Origin: Mercurialis annua
Lineage: Eukaryota > Streptophyta > Magnoliopsida > Malpighiales > Euphorbiaceae
DNA length: 64,000 nucleotides
Direction: 5' to 3'
Assembly: GCF_937616625.2 (NCBI RefSeq)
Contig: NC_065570.1
Span: 40,989,665-41,053,664 of the forward strand
In this document: piece by piece, positions 10,926-23,519 of the stretch
Layout: each line of letters opens with the position of its first letter
Position numbering within the stretch: the first letter of the stretch is position 1
Notes under the pieces: generated by a model
Database searches by the model: none
Told to the model about the DNA's origin: nothing
Seen by the model: only the letters and a program-made list of their open reading frames with translations
Position numbers and translations under genes: made by a program

Positions 10926-11923
10926 ATTAATCACTTAATCACATCGGGCTTGTACAACCCATAACTGTTTTGGGTCTGTTCTTAGTGTGCGACTCTGTAG
11001 GGCTTGTACAACCCATAACTGTTTTGGGCCTGTTCTTAGTGTGCGACTCTGTAGGTTCATATAACGTTGGCAGTAGGCTCGAAATCCCTATTCCAGCCCA
11101 CAAGTCATAAGTGGCCTCTAGTAAGACATTATGACTACCCAAGTTATACGAATATCGACAATCCGATTTAACCATTTACAATAATATTTTAATCTCTTTG
11201 TCTCTCGATATCCAGATTGAATATAAGGCATAGTCCTGTCATCCTTATAATATTCAATCATTAGTTTCTTGACTCTAAGTAGACTGAAAATGATAACTCT
11301 TTATCAATTCATTTAGCATGGCCATGCATTTCCTTCAGTCTATCTTCTTCAAGGGGCCCATAGATATCTTACTCAAATAAATGAGGGACAAATTCCTTCT
11401 CAGTCACTCACATTTCTCACATAGTTACTTTCATATCCAATGACAATCTATTCCATTATCCTGTTAAAGATAATGTAAGACTGTATCAAAATATGAAATA
11501 GCTATGTAGAAATCCATGATGATTTCAAGGTCAAAGGATTATACTAATAGAACTGTAATGAGAATTACTTATGACAGTGATCTATGTAGTATTCTCACAG
11601 TGGGTCATCCAGTGCCTTATTTCTCAAATAGCACATATGATTTGACTTAATATCTCATATACATGATTAGTAATACATAATCATCAGTCAACATCATACT
11701 AGTCTTAATGTTCTATTAAGACTAGGGATATATGGTATATAATTCTTTTATTAAACCTAAGGGTTATACTATCAACTCACATACTTGATGACCTTAGAAA
11801 GAATTAACCATTCAAGTATTTTAATCATTAATATAAAATGATAAAAACTGCCAATCAATAAATAACAAAATGATAAAGTCAAAACATGGTCAAACATGAT
11901 TGACCTACTGCATATCACTAACA
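10238..11923 (-). repeat. copia 3' LTR (left)
   Basis: 1,686 bp. It carries a TATA-like box CTATAAATA (minus, 10614-10622), a long TA microsatellite (about 10799-10922) and a local tandem duplication of about 52 bp, the block beginning gggcttgtacaacccataac (10946 and about 11000). The other LTR has only one copy of that block. Confidence 0.95.
10799..10922. repeat. (TA)n microsatellite in LTR
   Basis: Two TA runs separated by a short ttacgaatta word. The same place in the other LTR (about 18136-18220) has a much shorter tract, so it has expanded or contracted since insertion. Confidence 0.9.
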
Positions 11924-11934
11924 ATCTCCCACTT
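11924..11934 (-). other. polypurine tract of copia element
   Basis: On the minus strand AAGTGGGAGAT lies immediately before the 3' LTR. It is the expected plus-strand primer site for reverse transcription. Confidence 0.85.
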
Positions 11935-11937
11935 GCA

Positions 11938-14900
11938 CTAGGCCCAATCTACATTAAATCTAACTCCCATGGACCTAGTATGACTCTCATGCTTAGGCTG
12001 TGGAAGAGCCTTAGTTAGCGGATCAGTAACATTATCATTTGTCGAAACTCTGCATATCTTCACGTCTCCTCTCTCAATGATTTCTCGAATGAGATGATAA
12101 CGTCTAAGTATGTGCTTGGATCGCTGATGTGATCTGGGCTCCTTTGCTTGTGCTATGGCCCCATTGTTATCACATAACAAGTTCACTGGATCGGATATAC
12201 TAGGAACAACTCCTAATCCAGTTATGAACTTTTTGATCCAAACAGCCTCCTTAGCTGCGTCTGAAGCAGCTATATACACAGCTTCTGTTGTAGAATCAGC
12301 AACGGTGTCCTGCTTCGAGCTCTTCCAGCTGAAAGCACCTCCATTCAAACAAAACACATATCCTGACTGTGATTTATAATCATCAATGTCAGTTTGGAAG
12401 CTAGCGTCTGTGTAACCCTTTACAATCAGCTCATCTTCATGACCACCATATAGCAAGAATGCATCCTTGGTTCTTCTCAAGTACTTAAGGATGTTCTTAA
12501 CTACTTCCCGGTGACTTTCACCTGGATTTGACTGGTATCTGCTCGTTGTACTCAAAGCATACGAGACATCAGGTCGAGTGCACAACATTGCATACATGAT
12601 AGATCCAATAGCATAAGCATATGGAATCTTACTCATGTGGTCTCGCTCATCCTGTGTCTTAGGACACTGAGTCTTGCTGAGACTGATGCCATGTGACATT
12701 GGCAATAATCCTCTCTTGGAGTCTTGCATACTAAACCTGTTTAATACCTTATCAACATAAGTGCTTTGACTTAGGCCAATGAGTCTTCTAGATCTATCTC
12801 TATAGATCTTGATGCCTAATATATAAGCAGCATCGCCCAAGTCTTTCATTGAAAAACACTTCCATAACCATGATTTAACATTTTGCAGTATGGAAATGTC
12901 GTTTCCAATGAGTAGTATGTCATCAACATAAAGCACTAAGAAAACAATCGTGCTCCCACTAACCTTCTTGTACACACAAGGTTCATCTTCATTCTTGATG
13001 AATCCAAACTCTTTGATTGCTTCATCAAAACGAAGATTCCAACTCCGAGAAGCTTGCTTTAATCCATAAATGGATTTTTAAAGCTTGCAAACCTTTCCAG
13101 AATTCTCTGGACTGGCAAAACCCTCAGGTTGTGTCATGTACACATCCTCAAGTAAGTTTCCATTAAGAAACGTTGTTTTGACATCCATTTGCCATATCTC
13201 ATAGTCATAATATGCAGCTATGGCAAGGAGAATTCGAATGGATTTGAGCATAGCAACTGGTGAAAAGGTTTCATCATAGTCTATACCATGTATTTGTCTG
13301 AAACCTTTTGCAACTAGTCTTGCTTTATAGGTATGCACATTGCCATCCATGTCAGTCTTCATTTTGAAGACCCATTTGCACCCAATGGTTTTTACACCAT
13401 CCGTTGGGTCAATCGAGGTCCAAACTTGATTATCATACATGGATTGCATTTCAGATCTCATGGCTTCGAGCCATTTTTCAGAGTCGGGACTATTTATGGC
13501 CTCTTGATAGGATGTGGGTTCTTCTTGATCCACAATCATCACATCATTGTTCTCAGTAATGAGAAATCCATATCTCATAGGATTATGACGTGTCCTATCA
13601 GACCTCCTTTGGACTTGTGGTACTTGTACTTGTTCAGCAATTGCTTGTTGATTCTTTTGAGGTTCCATACTTGGTACAATGCTACTTTGTGGTTCTTGAA
13701 TTTCTTCAAGTTGTACTGTACTCCCACTGGTTCCTTTGGAAATAAATTCTCTTTCCAAAAAGACACCATTTCTAGCAACAAACACTTTGTTCTCATAAGC
13801 ATTGTAGAAGTAATATCCTTTAGTTTCTTTAGGATATCCTACAAAAAGGCATTTGTCAGATTTGAGCGCTAATTTATCTGAAATTAGTCGCTTCACATAA
13901 GCTTGACATTCCCAAATCTTAAGAAAAGACAAACTAGGAGTTTTTCCAGTTCATATCTCATATGGTGTCTTTTCAACTGCTTTTGATGGAACTCTATTCA
14001 AAATGAATGCAGCGGTTTCTAAAGCATAACCCCAAAATGAGATTGGAAGATCAGTTTGACTCATCATTGATCGAACCATATCCAATAGAGTTCGATTTCT
14101 ACGTTCAGACACACCATTCCATTGTGGTGTTCCAGGTGGAGTCAATTGAGAAACGATCCCACAATCTCTTAGATGATCTACAAATTCTTGGCTTAAATAT
14201 TCACCACCTCGATCAGATCTTAGTGTTTTAATATTTTTACCAAGTTGATTTTGTACTTCATTCTTAAATATTTTGAACTTTCCAAAAGATTCAGATTTAT
14301 GTTTCATCAGATAAACATAACCATATCTACTGATATCATCAGTAAAAGTAATGAAGTACTGAAATCCACCTCTAGCATTTGTACTTAATGGACCACATAC
14401 ATATGTATGTATAAGGCCCAATAAGTTTTTAGCTCTTTCACCTTGTCCAATAAAAGGTGTTTTTGTCATTTTTCCCATTAGACAAGATTCACATGTTTCA
14501 AATGATTCATAATCAAATGAATTCAAAAGTCCATCTCTTTAAAGTTTTGATATGCGTTTCTCATTTATATGACCTAAACGACAATACCAGAGATAAGTAG
14601 AGTTTAAATCATTTGACTTAAACTTCTTAGCATTGATGTTATAGATTGATTTTTCACTAGTGTCTCCAACATTTAAAATATAAAAACCACTACTGCGTGG
14701 AGCATATCCATAAAGAATATTATTATGCGAAATACTGCATTTATTATTCCTAATAATAAATTCAAAACCATCCTTGTCCAAACAAGAAACAGAAATAATA
14801 TTCCTACACATGGTAGGTACATAATAACAATTGTTCAAAGATAAAATAAGTCCACTAGGCAAAGATAACTCATAAGTCCCTACAGTTAAAGCAGCAACTC

Positions 14901-15906
14901 TTACTCCATTGCCAACTCGTAGGTCCACTTCGCCTTTTGTCAAACTTCTACTCCTTTTGAGACCCTGCACATTAGTACAAATGTGAGATCCAGATCCAAT
15001 ATCTAATACCCATGAATCAGAAGTAGAAAGATTAATTTCTATAACAAGAATACCTGAAGTGGTAGTCTCACTACCCTTGTTCTTCTTCAGATCATCCAGA
15101 TATTTCTTGCAATTCCTTTTCCAATGTCCAGGTTCCTTGCAGAAAAAGCAAGTTCCTTCCTTTGGTGGTTTTGCTTTGGGTTCATCCTTGGTCTTGGGCT
15201 TGGATTTGGGTTTAGACTTCTTGAAAGCCTTTCCCTTGCCCTTACCAGACCTTTTCATACCCTTTCCCTTGTTGACCATAAGAACATCATTAATCTCATT
15301 CTTGATGTTCTTTTCAGCAGTTTGAAGCATCCCATGCAACTCTGTGATGGTCTTCTCTATATTATGCATATTGAAGTTCATGATTAAACCATCATAAGCC
15401 TCAGGCAAAGATTGGAGAACAATGTCTGTAGCCAACTCTTGGGCAATTGGGAGACCGAGCTTGTCCAAATGTTTAAGATGACCTTTCATCTTCAAAACAC
15501 GAGGACTAACTGAGCCGCTAGTAGTCAACTTGCAAGAAAGCAAATCCTTGATGGTATTGAACCTTTCAATTCTTGCTCTCTCTTGGAATATTTCCATGAG
15601 ATCAGTAATCATGGTGTTCGCATCCAATTCCATCATTTGCTTTTGGAGTTCATTCTCCATGCATCCAAGCATAATGCAAGTGACATCAGTAGAGTCATTG
15701 AGATGCTTCGTATAAGCATCCCTTTGAGCTCTAGTAGCAGCAGGAGCTGGTTCCTCAGGGAGGGGTTGATCAAGGATATATTCCTTTCTTTCTTGCCTAA
15801 GAACAATTTTTAGATTTCTGTACCAGTACAGGAAGTTAGTGCCATCGAGCTTATCCTTGTCAAGGATTGATCGCACTGATAAAGTATGTGTAGTGTTTGT
15901 AGCCAT
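11938..15906 (-). pseudogene. copia gag-pol polyprotein with three in-frame stops
   Basis: One frame runs from ATG 15906 (MATNTTHTLSVRSILDKDK) to 11938, about 1,320 codons, the normal copia size, with no frameshift. Domains: gag with CCHC knuckle CFFCKEPGHWKRNC (about 15110-15155), protease VLDIGSGSHIC, gag-pre-integrase LWYCRLGHI, integrase (14526-13951), RT (DVKTTFLNG; LYVDDILLIGND at about 12930), RNase H to 11938. Stops: TAA at 14541-14539, TGA at 13953-13951, TAA at 13080-13078; each fits a C-to-T or G-to-A change of a sense codon. Damaged sites: protease DTG is DIG, the pre-integrase zinc His of LWH is Tyr, and the first integrase Asp (usually HTDVCGP) is Tyr in HTYVCGP. The other two catalytic positions remain (LRSDRGGEY, NGVSERRNRT). 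The element is dead. A start at 15963 is possible in the same frame but the family start is 15906. Confidence 0.95.
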
Positions 15907-16274
15907 CTCTACAACAATAAATATACAAGTAGCATTTAATAAAAGGCACAATAAAATTCCCACAACATATATCCATAATTCATATAAAAACCCTTAATGA
16001 TAATTTCAACAATTGAAAAATAATAGTGGGACAAGATCCAAATTTACTCTACTTCAAGTAAGATTTGACTTATCACTTTAAGTGTTGTAGCCATCTCTAC
16101 AACAATAAATATACAAATAGCATTTAATAAAAGGCACAATAAAATTCCCACAACATATATCCATAATTCATATAAAAACCCTTAATGATAATTTCAACAA
16201 TTGAAAAATAATAGTGGGACAAGATTCATATTTCACCCTACTTCAAGTAAGTTTTGACTTATCACTTTAAGTGT
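15899..16274. repeat. 188-bp tandem duplication across gag start
   Basis: Units 15899-16086 and 16087-16274 are nearly identical, both starting gtagccatctctacaac. The duplication includes the gag ATG and its first codons plus upstream leader, so a second ATG lies upstream of the real gag start. Confidence 0.93.
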
Positions 16275-16774
16275 GGTTTATTTAGGTAGGTAACACTTTA
16301 CCAATTACATCTCATGCAATTTTTGAACATAGAATATTAACATCACATGTAATCTTGATATTCTATCTTATACCCTAGGTTCAAAACTATTTTGATAACC
16401 TAGTTAAGTCTAACCAAATCAAACATATGGATATCACTTTTATCCAACTTATCTTACTTAGATGACTTTATACATCATGCTTTGGCATAGCCTATACATA
16501 GCAATCTAAGTCTTGATAAGTGTTATTACAATGGGAGGTATATTAAAGACTTAATATTAAATGAGGGTTTGTTATTTATCCTATTTAGTTATCCTATCTT
16601 ATCACATATAAAATAATCATGCAGAGCATATAACTAATAAGATAAACATTAAAAACATATTATTTCACTATTTTAAATCATATTTAACAACAATCACATA
16701 AATATGTTATTCATGATAATTTAAATCATATTTAAAATTTATCATTAAAGTATTAAAATAAAATACATGACAAA

Positions 16775-16895
16775 AACACGCCGGCTTAAAAGGATAACGG
16801 TCCTTAATGGGGTGTATCAGCGGGGTCCAAGGGGCGCGGCCCTTTGGCGGGGTCTGGGGGCAGCGCCCCCAGCGGGGTCCAAGGGACAGATTAAA
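16775..16895 (-). other. GC-rich leader with hairpin potential
   Basis: An island of high GC in an AT-rich leader. On the minus strand it holds GGGGGCGCTGCCCCC, an almost perfect inverted repeat, flanked by repeated TTGGACCCCGC words. The position, between PBS and gag, fits a packaging or dimerisation structure; that role is inference. Confidence 0.55.
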
Positions 16896-17041
16896 ATAAC
16901 CCCAAATCCCTAATTACTGCATCTTAAAAACTGATCAGAAACAATTTATTTAACACTTAAATAACAACAGTTTCTTTATTTCAGCTCATAGCGAAATTAA
17001 GCACAGTTTTATAAATTATGTTCACAACATAATCAAATACA

Positions 17042-17275
17042 GTTTTACTAATAGAATTAAAAACAGTTTCACAAACAGTTTACTAATCCTATTCAAAACA
17101 GAATTACTAATAGAATTAAAACCAGTTTCACAAACAGTTTACTAATCCTATTCAAAACAGAATTACTAATAGAATTAAAACCAGTTTCACAAACAGTTTA
17201 CTAATCCTATTCAAAAACGGGTTTCCTAATAGAATTAAACAGTTTCATAAACAGTTTACTAATCTTATTCAAAAA
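17042..17275. repeat. 59-bp tandem repeats in copia leader
   Basis: Units begin at about 17042, 17101, 17160 and 17219. Each contains tactaatagaattaaa and cagtttcacaaacagttta; the last unit is diverged. They lie in the untranslated leader. Confidence 0.85.
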
Positions 17276-17590
17276 CAGTTTTATTAATATGTTTCCCCTT
17301 TTCTTATCAATTCGTATGAAAATTAATAATACGAAACCTTTAATCAAATTAAAACGTAATATTAATTTAGAACAGTATATTCGAAGTTTTAATCACATTA
17401 AACGATTAATCAAATTTATTCTTCATACTGTTTTTCATACAATTAATCACATAAACGTTTTATGTATAATTACAACGAATTATAATTCCTTCAAAAACAG
17501 TTTCGAAAAACAACCCCTTTTTCAAAACAGAACATACAATAAGCATATATCACATATATACTTAGAATCTAATTAATCAAATTACAAGCA

Positions 17591-17602
17591 GCTCTGATAC
17601 CA
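17591..17602 (-). other. primer binding site, initiator tRNA-Met
   Basis: On the minus strand TGGTATCAGAGC follows the 5' LTR after one base. It is complementary to the 3' end of plant initiator tRNA-Met. Confidence 0.93.
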
Positions 17603-17603
17603 C

Positions 17604-18173
17604 TGTTGGGTTTTCTAGGTTCGTAACGCAGCGGAATTTCAAAACTTTATCTAAAACCCAAACCAAGATCCATGTAATTCGAATAAATAGATTAACTACA
17701 GAATTAATACTTACTTGTATGTCGAATTCAACAGCAATGTAGGAAGGAATGAGGTGGTTCACTTTGGTGATACCTGGCCTCGGATCAGAAACGCCTCCAA
17801 AAGAATGCGTCCTCTACGAGTATCCACACGAACAGACCTTAGCCAAAACTAGGGCTTGTGTGCTAGCACTATTGCTTCACAAGCAATTTCGAATTTTAGT
17901 GATTTAGTGAATAATGGATTTCGTAATTCTCAAACCAATTGCTTAATGTGTATTTATAGTGATACAACAACACTAGGGTTTGAGACAAATTCGAATTTCA
18001 ATCTCATTGCAATTCTACAAGTTTATGTTTATCAAAAACTCTTTTTTTGATAATCATCCATATATATTAATTACTATATTTATTATCTTCCAAAAATAAT
18101 AAATTAAGGAAAACACTTATTCTTAAATTTCAAATTAATATATATATTTATTAATATATATATATATATTACG

Positions 18174-18232
<59 letters not shown>

Positions 18233-19176
18233 AATTAATCACTTAATCACATTGGGCTTGTACAACCCATAACTGTTTTAGGCCTGTTCTTACTGTGCGA
18301 CCCTGTAGGTTCATATAACGTTGGCAGTAGCCTCGAAATCCCTATTTCAGCCCACAAGTCATAAGTGGCCTCTAGCAAGACATTATGACTATCCAAGTTA
18401 TACGAATATCGACAATCCGATTTAACCATTTACAATAATATTTTAATCCCTTTGTCTCTCGATATCCAGATTGAATATAAGGCATAGTCCTGTCATCCTT
18501 ATAATATTCAATCATTAGTTTCTTTACTTTAAGTAGACTGAAAATGATAACTCTTTATCAATTCATTTAGTATGATCATGCATTTCCTTCAGTATATCTT
18601 CTTCAATGGATCCATAGATATCTTACTCAAATAAATGAGGGACAAATTCCTTCTCAGTCACTCACATTTCCCAATAGTTACTTTCATATCCAATGACAAT
18701 CTATTCCATTATCCTGTTAAAGATAATGTAAGACTGTATCAAAATATGAAATATCTATGTAGAAATCCATGATGATTTCAAGGTCAAAGGATTATACTAA
18801 TAGAACTGTAATGAGAATTACTTATGACAGTGATCTATGTAGTATTCTCACAGTGGGTCATTCAGTGCCTTATTTCTCAAATAGCACCTATGATTTGACT
18901 TAATATCTCACATACATGATTAGTTATACATAATCATCAGTCAACATCATACTAGTCTTAATGTTCTATTAAGATTAGGGATATATGGTATATAATTCTT
19001 TTATTAAACTTAAGGGTTCTACTATCAAGTCACATACTTGATGACCTTAGAAAAAATTAACCATTCAAGTATTTTAATCATTAATATAAAATGATAAAAA
19101 CTGTCAATCAATAAATAACAAAATGATAAAGTCAAAACATGGTCAAATATGATTGACCTTGTGCATTTCACTAACA
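17604..19176 (-). repeat. copia 5' LTR (right)
   Basis: 1,573 bp, the promoter-bearing LTR of the element. On the minus strand a TATA box CTATAAATA lies at 17959-17951. It is shorter than the other LTR mainly because of the TA tract and the single gggcttgtacaac block. Confidence 0.95.
17951..17959 (-). promoter_or_regulatory. TATA box of copia 5' LTR
   Basis: CTATAAATACAC on the minus strand, about 350 bp before the LTR end that faces the coding region. The motif is conserved in the other LTR. Confidence 0.6.
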
Positions 19177-19181
19177 AATTT

Positions 19182-19987
19182 AAGGTGTAAAATAATTATT
19201 TGTCCACAATAAACTAAACGAACTGTCAGCCAATTCATTGATTTTTCATGTGAAAATTCTTTTTTATTCCTTCTGGCCTTCTATTTGTGTGGGCGTGTTC
19301 TAACTAGAGGATTATGGGGTCACATTCCCATTTTATTTTATTTTATGATAAGAATGGGAGTTGTGTGCTTATTTAATTACATGAATCAAAGTCAATGGAT
19401 TTTTTGTAATATTTTCCCCTTATCTATAGTTCTTTTAAATTTAAGATTTAAAATAGTGGAAACGCAATGCTTAGGTATAATAGATGTCATTTTTTGTTTT
19501 GGGATTAGATGATACCCTATTTTCGAATGTGTATTTTGGAGATCCTTTGAATCCAACCACAAAATCCAAAACTTGACATCTTTTTATCTTTTTGGTTTTT
19601 GAGTTAATTCAACGCATAATAAAATTTTGATATTAAAAGAAAAAACCACATAACAAAACAAATGAAGACTACAAACAAAATTGTCAACCAATGACAATAG
19701 TTGGCATATATATTTGATGATTGATCACCCATGATGACTACTATATGACATTAGCCTCCTTTTCCTCTCCTTTCCCACTTGAAAAGGAATGCAACACAAT
19801 AAATATATATATATATCTGATTTATGTCCATTTCACCTTATCACCCTATAAGTTATATTGTTTTAAGTATTAATTTTGACACCGTTTGAATTGAAATTTT
19901 TTGAAATAGATGAATTTGACAAATCAATAAATTAAAATCCATAAAATATAAAATTAGTAGATTAATAAATTTTTTTGTTTAGATAAA
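19182..19987. other. intergenic, no feature seen
   Basis: AT-rich sequence. An open frame at 19285-19512 has no recognisable domain and is not called. Confidence 0.5.
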
Positions 19988-19996
19988 ATTTAAAAT

Positions 19997-21158
19997 GGAA
20001 TTATTTTTCAAATACCTGTTTTGGGTAAAATATTTACACCATTTTTATCCATCTTTTCCTTTTATCCTGCATACCTAATAAGCTAACTTATTTACCAAAA
20101 ATATCCACTATATAAAGAAGGCTTATCTCATTTTAAGTTAAACTTTTACATAGCCACCTTTTTTTCTCTCTCTTTTCTCTCAAAGTTTTCTTTTCTTTTA
20201 TTCTTTTTCTCCATTTGATTTTCAATTTATCTCCTCCGATTACTTTTTCGTTCGTCTTTCGGGTAGTGCTTCCGTTCGTCTACTTCCGATGGATTTCTCG
20301 TCGTTTCCGGTCGTTTTTCCGCGTTTCCGGTCGTTCTTCCGTTCGTCTTTTCCGTTCACGCTAGTCCGTTCGTCTCTTCCGTTCGCGCTATTGATTTCTC
20401 GACTCGTTTTTAGATTTGTATAGTTTTTTAGGTTTTTTGTAATGATTTAAATATTTTGTAAATAAATTATTTTAGATCTATAATTTTTTGTTTATAAAAT
20501 TGCTCTAGTATTCATATAATTATTTATTTTGTCTTCTCTTATTCAGAGATTTGTTTATTGCTACTGATTTTGTAAAGAAAAAATTGATTTATGGTGCATT
20601 TGTAGTAATTTTATAATATCTTTACGTTTTAGTGTATTTTTGGTATTTATAGTGTATTTCTGCAGTTTTTAGTATATTTATGGTGCATTTACAGTGTTTA
20701 TGGTGTATTTGCGGTGTTTATGGTGTATTTACAGTGTTTATGGTGTATTTGCAGTGTTTCATGGTATAAACCACAAAAAACACTACAAAATGCCATAAAT
20801 ACACTATTTATACACTACTTATACACTAATCTTACACTATATAAACACCATAAAAACACTATATATACACTACTGTTACACTATAAAAAATAAAATAAAA
20901 AATTCCAGAAAAAAATCTATAAAAAATAAAAATTAACACTATAGAAACTAATCTTACACTATATAAAAAAACTGTCGGTCGGTTTCGGTCGACCGAACCG
21001 AAAAAACCGAAAACCGAAATTCAAAATCGAAAAAGGTATTTTGTGAAATTATAAAAAAGGTATTTTTCGTAAATAAAAAAAGTCAAAAAAGAAAAGTCAA
21101 AACTTGCAATGTAAAGTTGTAAATAAAATGCCGAAACATGTATTTTCAGAAATTACCA
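19997..21158. mobile_element. Mutator-like non-autonomous element
   Basis: Flanked by a perfect 9-bp repeat atttaaaat (19988-19996 and 21159-21167). The ends are inverted repeats with mismatches: left TTCAAATACCTGTTTTGG, right end complement CTGAAAATACATGTTTCGG. The 1.16-kb interior has no transposase. It holds a run of GGTGTATTT(G/A)CAGTGTTTAT words (about 20640-20760) facing inverted TACACTA words (about 20800-20890). Confidence 0.8.
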
Positions 21159-21396
21159 CATTTAAAATCAGTAGATTTATAGGGATAATTTTAAAAATAA
21201 CAAAATATTCTAACAATCCATCATATATAAAAAAATGATGGACCTCTTAAGTGGAAAATCAAATGAAAGATTTTGAAGGATGATGGATCACGACAATTTA
21301 TAGATTCTCATCACTTTTTATCATACTAAACGCTGAATTTTATTTAAATCAATGAAATGTATAAAATCTATGAATTTTTTTTTGAAATAAAAAGTT

Positions 21397-21772
21397 GGGT
21401 ATGGTAAAACAAATTCTAACGTTTCATTTTTTTGCGATTTAAATCTAAAATTCAAAACTTTACGAAACAAATCCTAACATTTTCAATTTTTGCAAATTGT
21501 AGCCTAAGCCGTTTTCCAGTCATTATTTGCTTATGTGGCAGCCATATTATTGGCATATTAAATGCTAACATTTTAAAATTACAAATAAAATTCCAATGTT
21601 TCATATTTTTACAACTTGTAACCTAAAAAAAGATGGCAAAATGGTTGGAATAAGAACTTGGGCTATAATTTACAAAAATTGAAAAGGTTAAAATTTGTTT
21701 CGTAAAATTTTCAACGTTGGGATTTGTTTCGCTCAAAATGAGAAACATTGGAATTTGTTTCGCCAATACCCC
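21397..21772. mobile_element. Mutator-like foldback MITE
   Basis: Perfect 9-bp target duplication taaaaagtt (21388-21396 and 21773-21781). The arms are long inverted repeats: GGGTATGGTAAAACAAATTC at the left, GGGGTATTGGCGAAACAAAT in the complement of the right, continuing inward over about 100 bp on each side. Non-coding. Confidence 0.88.
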
Positions 21773-21781
21773 TAAAAAGTT

Positions 21782-22872
21782 ATATTAATTAAAAGCTGAT
21801 TGATTATCTAGTATATAGAATTTGATGATTGGAGGGATTCACCCCAACCAATTAGATAAACTAAAATAGTCATATGCTACCACATGATATTTTCTATGGT
21901 AATTAAAACAACATTTACGCATTTTAAATAAGATAAAATAGTTATTTGCTACCAAATTGATAATATTACAAAATAAAAAGTTGTTGAAATCATCCATTAC
22001 AACCTTTGAAATAAAGGGAATCAGATTAGCTACGCTTACCATGATAATACTCACTTGAATCTCACGACTGCTATAACTAGCAGCTATAACATCTTTTGTG
22101 ATATATATCTTCTCTTAAACATTAAATATATCATTGATATTGATGTGAAACATACCTATATTTGGTGAAATCCGTCTTAAGATGGTAACTCTAATTATTT
22201 CAGAGATTCAAGTCGTTTGCGCCGCAAAAAACAATATCATCTCGAAAGATAAAAAAAAATTATTTTTAATTCCAATTAGATCATATCGAATCCAATTAAG
22301 ATGCTAGGGTAGAAAATAATTTCTACATCTAGACCAAAATTAGACACAAAAGAGAAAATTTATTCAAAACTAAAAACAAAATTTATAAAAAGACTAAAAA
22401 AAATAAAAAAAAACTAAAGTTGAATGAAAATAATAATAATAAATCTTATTAGGGTTTGAGAGATTTCTCAAAGAAAGAGACATCTTGAGTTTTTCTCCGA
22501 ACATAAATGAAATAAAATTTATGGATTTTAATCATCTGATTTCTCTTAATTTAAACAGTGTCTATAGGTATTATATTCCTCTGCAATGGATGATTATGAA
22601 TTCGAAATTTCACATTAAAATATAAAAACAATATAGTAAATAAATCTCTCATCAAATATTAAAATTAATAATTATTATCTATGGAAGAGCTAAAAATCTA
22701 ATATGCCGATCAAAGTACACCTAGGAAGTAGTCCAACTTTCTCAATCCCGAATTTCATATATAGAGAGTCCTGTAAACTTTGAGGCAAAATTCATTCTGA
22801 AATTTTACATTATTAGTTTTAAATTCTTTTTATCTATAAACATCAATTTAATTTTTAATAGTTCGTTTATCA
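21782..22872. other. intergenic AT-rich DNA
   Basis: No supported gene. A minus-strand open frame at 21839-22054 has no domain and is considered chance. Confidence 0.5.
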
Positions 22873-22881
22873 TAAGTTATA

Positions 22882-23266
22882 GGTCTAATATCTTAAAAAA
22901 TTCAGACCTTTCATCCCCTTTTTAATTTTACCCTGACGTTGCAAATCAGTCAATTTTATTATATTTTGGATTTTTTTTCATTTTAATTGTATGCTAAAAC
23001 ATAAAATTGACCTCTTTTTATTTGGCAAAAGTTTAGAAAAATTCTCTAAATTGACCCTTTTTACATTAGACTAGTTTTTTTATATTAAAGTGATCATTTT
23101 TGAAGAAGTTTTTTGAACTTTTATCAAATAAAAAAAGGTTAATTTTATGTTTTAGGGTATAATTGAAATGAAAAAAATACAAAATAAGATGAAATTGACA
23201 AATTTTAAACGTCACGATAGAATTGAAAAGGCAATAAAAAATCGGAATTTTTTAAGACATTAAGTC
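22882..23266. mobile_element. Mutator-like MITE
   Basis: 385 bp with long inverted arms (CTTAAAAAATTC near both ends; ACATAAAATTGACCT and its partner inward). It is flanked by taagttata / taaattata, a 9-bp duplication with one mismatch. Non-coding. Confidence 0.82.
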
Positions 23267-23519
23267 TAAATTATATCACTAAATGGTCTATAAATGTTTT
23301 CTTTAAGAAAAAAGTTCTTTAAATGGACACAATTATATGCAAAATTCCATTAACACATATTTCACATCAATATTGAATAGAAACAATCTTGTCAAATAGA
23401 CTAACTACAAAAAAGGATTTGAAATTGAGTTTGATAAATACTATATTTGTCCTAAACTGATAAGTGTTATTGCATATTTGTTTTTAATTTAATTATAAAT
23501 ATTCAATTGTTATTTTCTA

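Larger units (their letters stand above)
10238..19176 (-). mobile_element. complete Ty1/copia LTR retrotransposon
   Basis: An 8.9-kb element in minus orientation. Both LTRs read TGTTGGG...CTAACA on the plus strand and are flanked by a 5-bp duplication aattt (10233-10237 and 19177-19181). A PBS for initiator tRNA-Met lies next to the right LTR and a polypurine tract next to the left one. The domain order protease, integrase, RT, RNase H defines it as copia. The LTRs differ visibly by substitutions and by AT-microsatellite length, so the insertion is not recent. Confidence 0.96.

Noticed and set aside
10939..11175. Minus-strand open frames in the copia LTRs (also 18247-18429)
   Set aside because: LTR sequence without domain. 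The repeated peptide comes from the duplicated block in one LTR.
13333..13872. Plus-strand frames opposite copia pol
   Set aside because: Antisense of well-identified RT and linker sequence.
16775..16895. CpG-island promoter of a host gene
   Set aside because: The block is short and lies in the leader of the copia element, in the orientation of that element.
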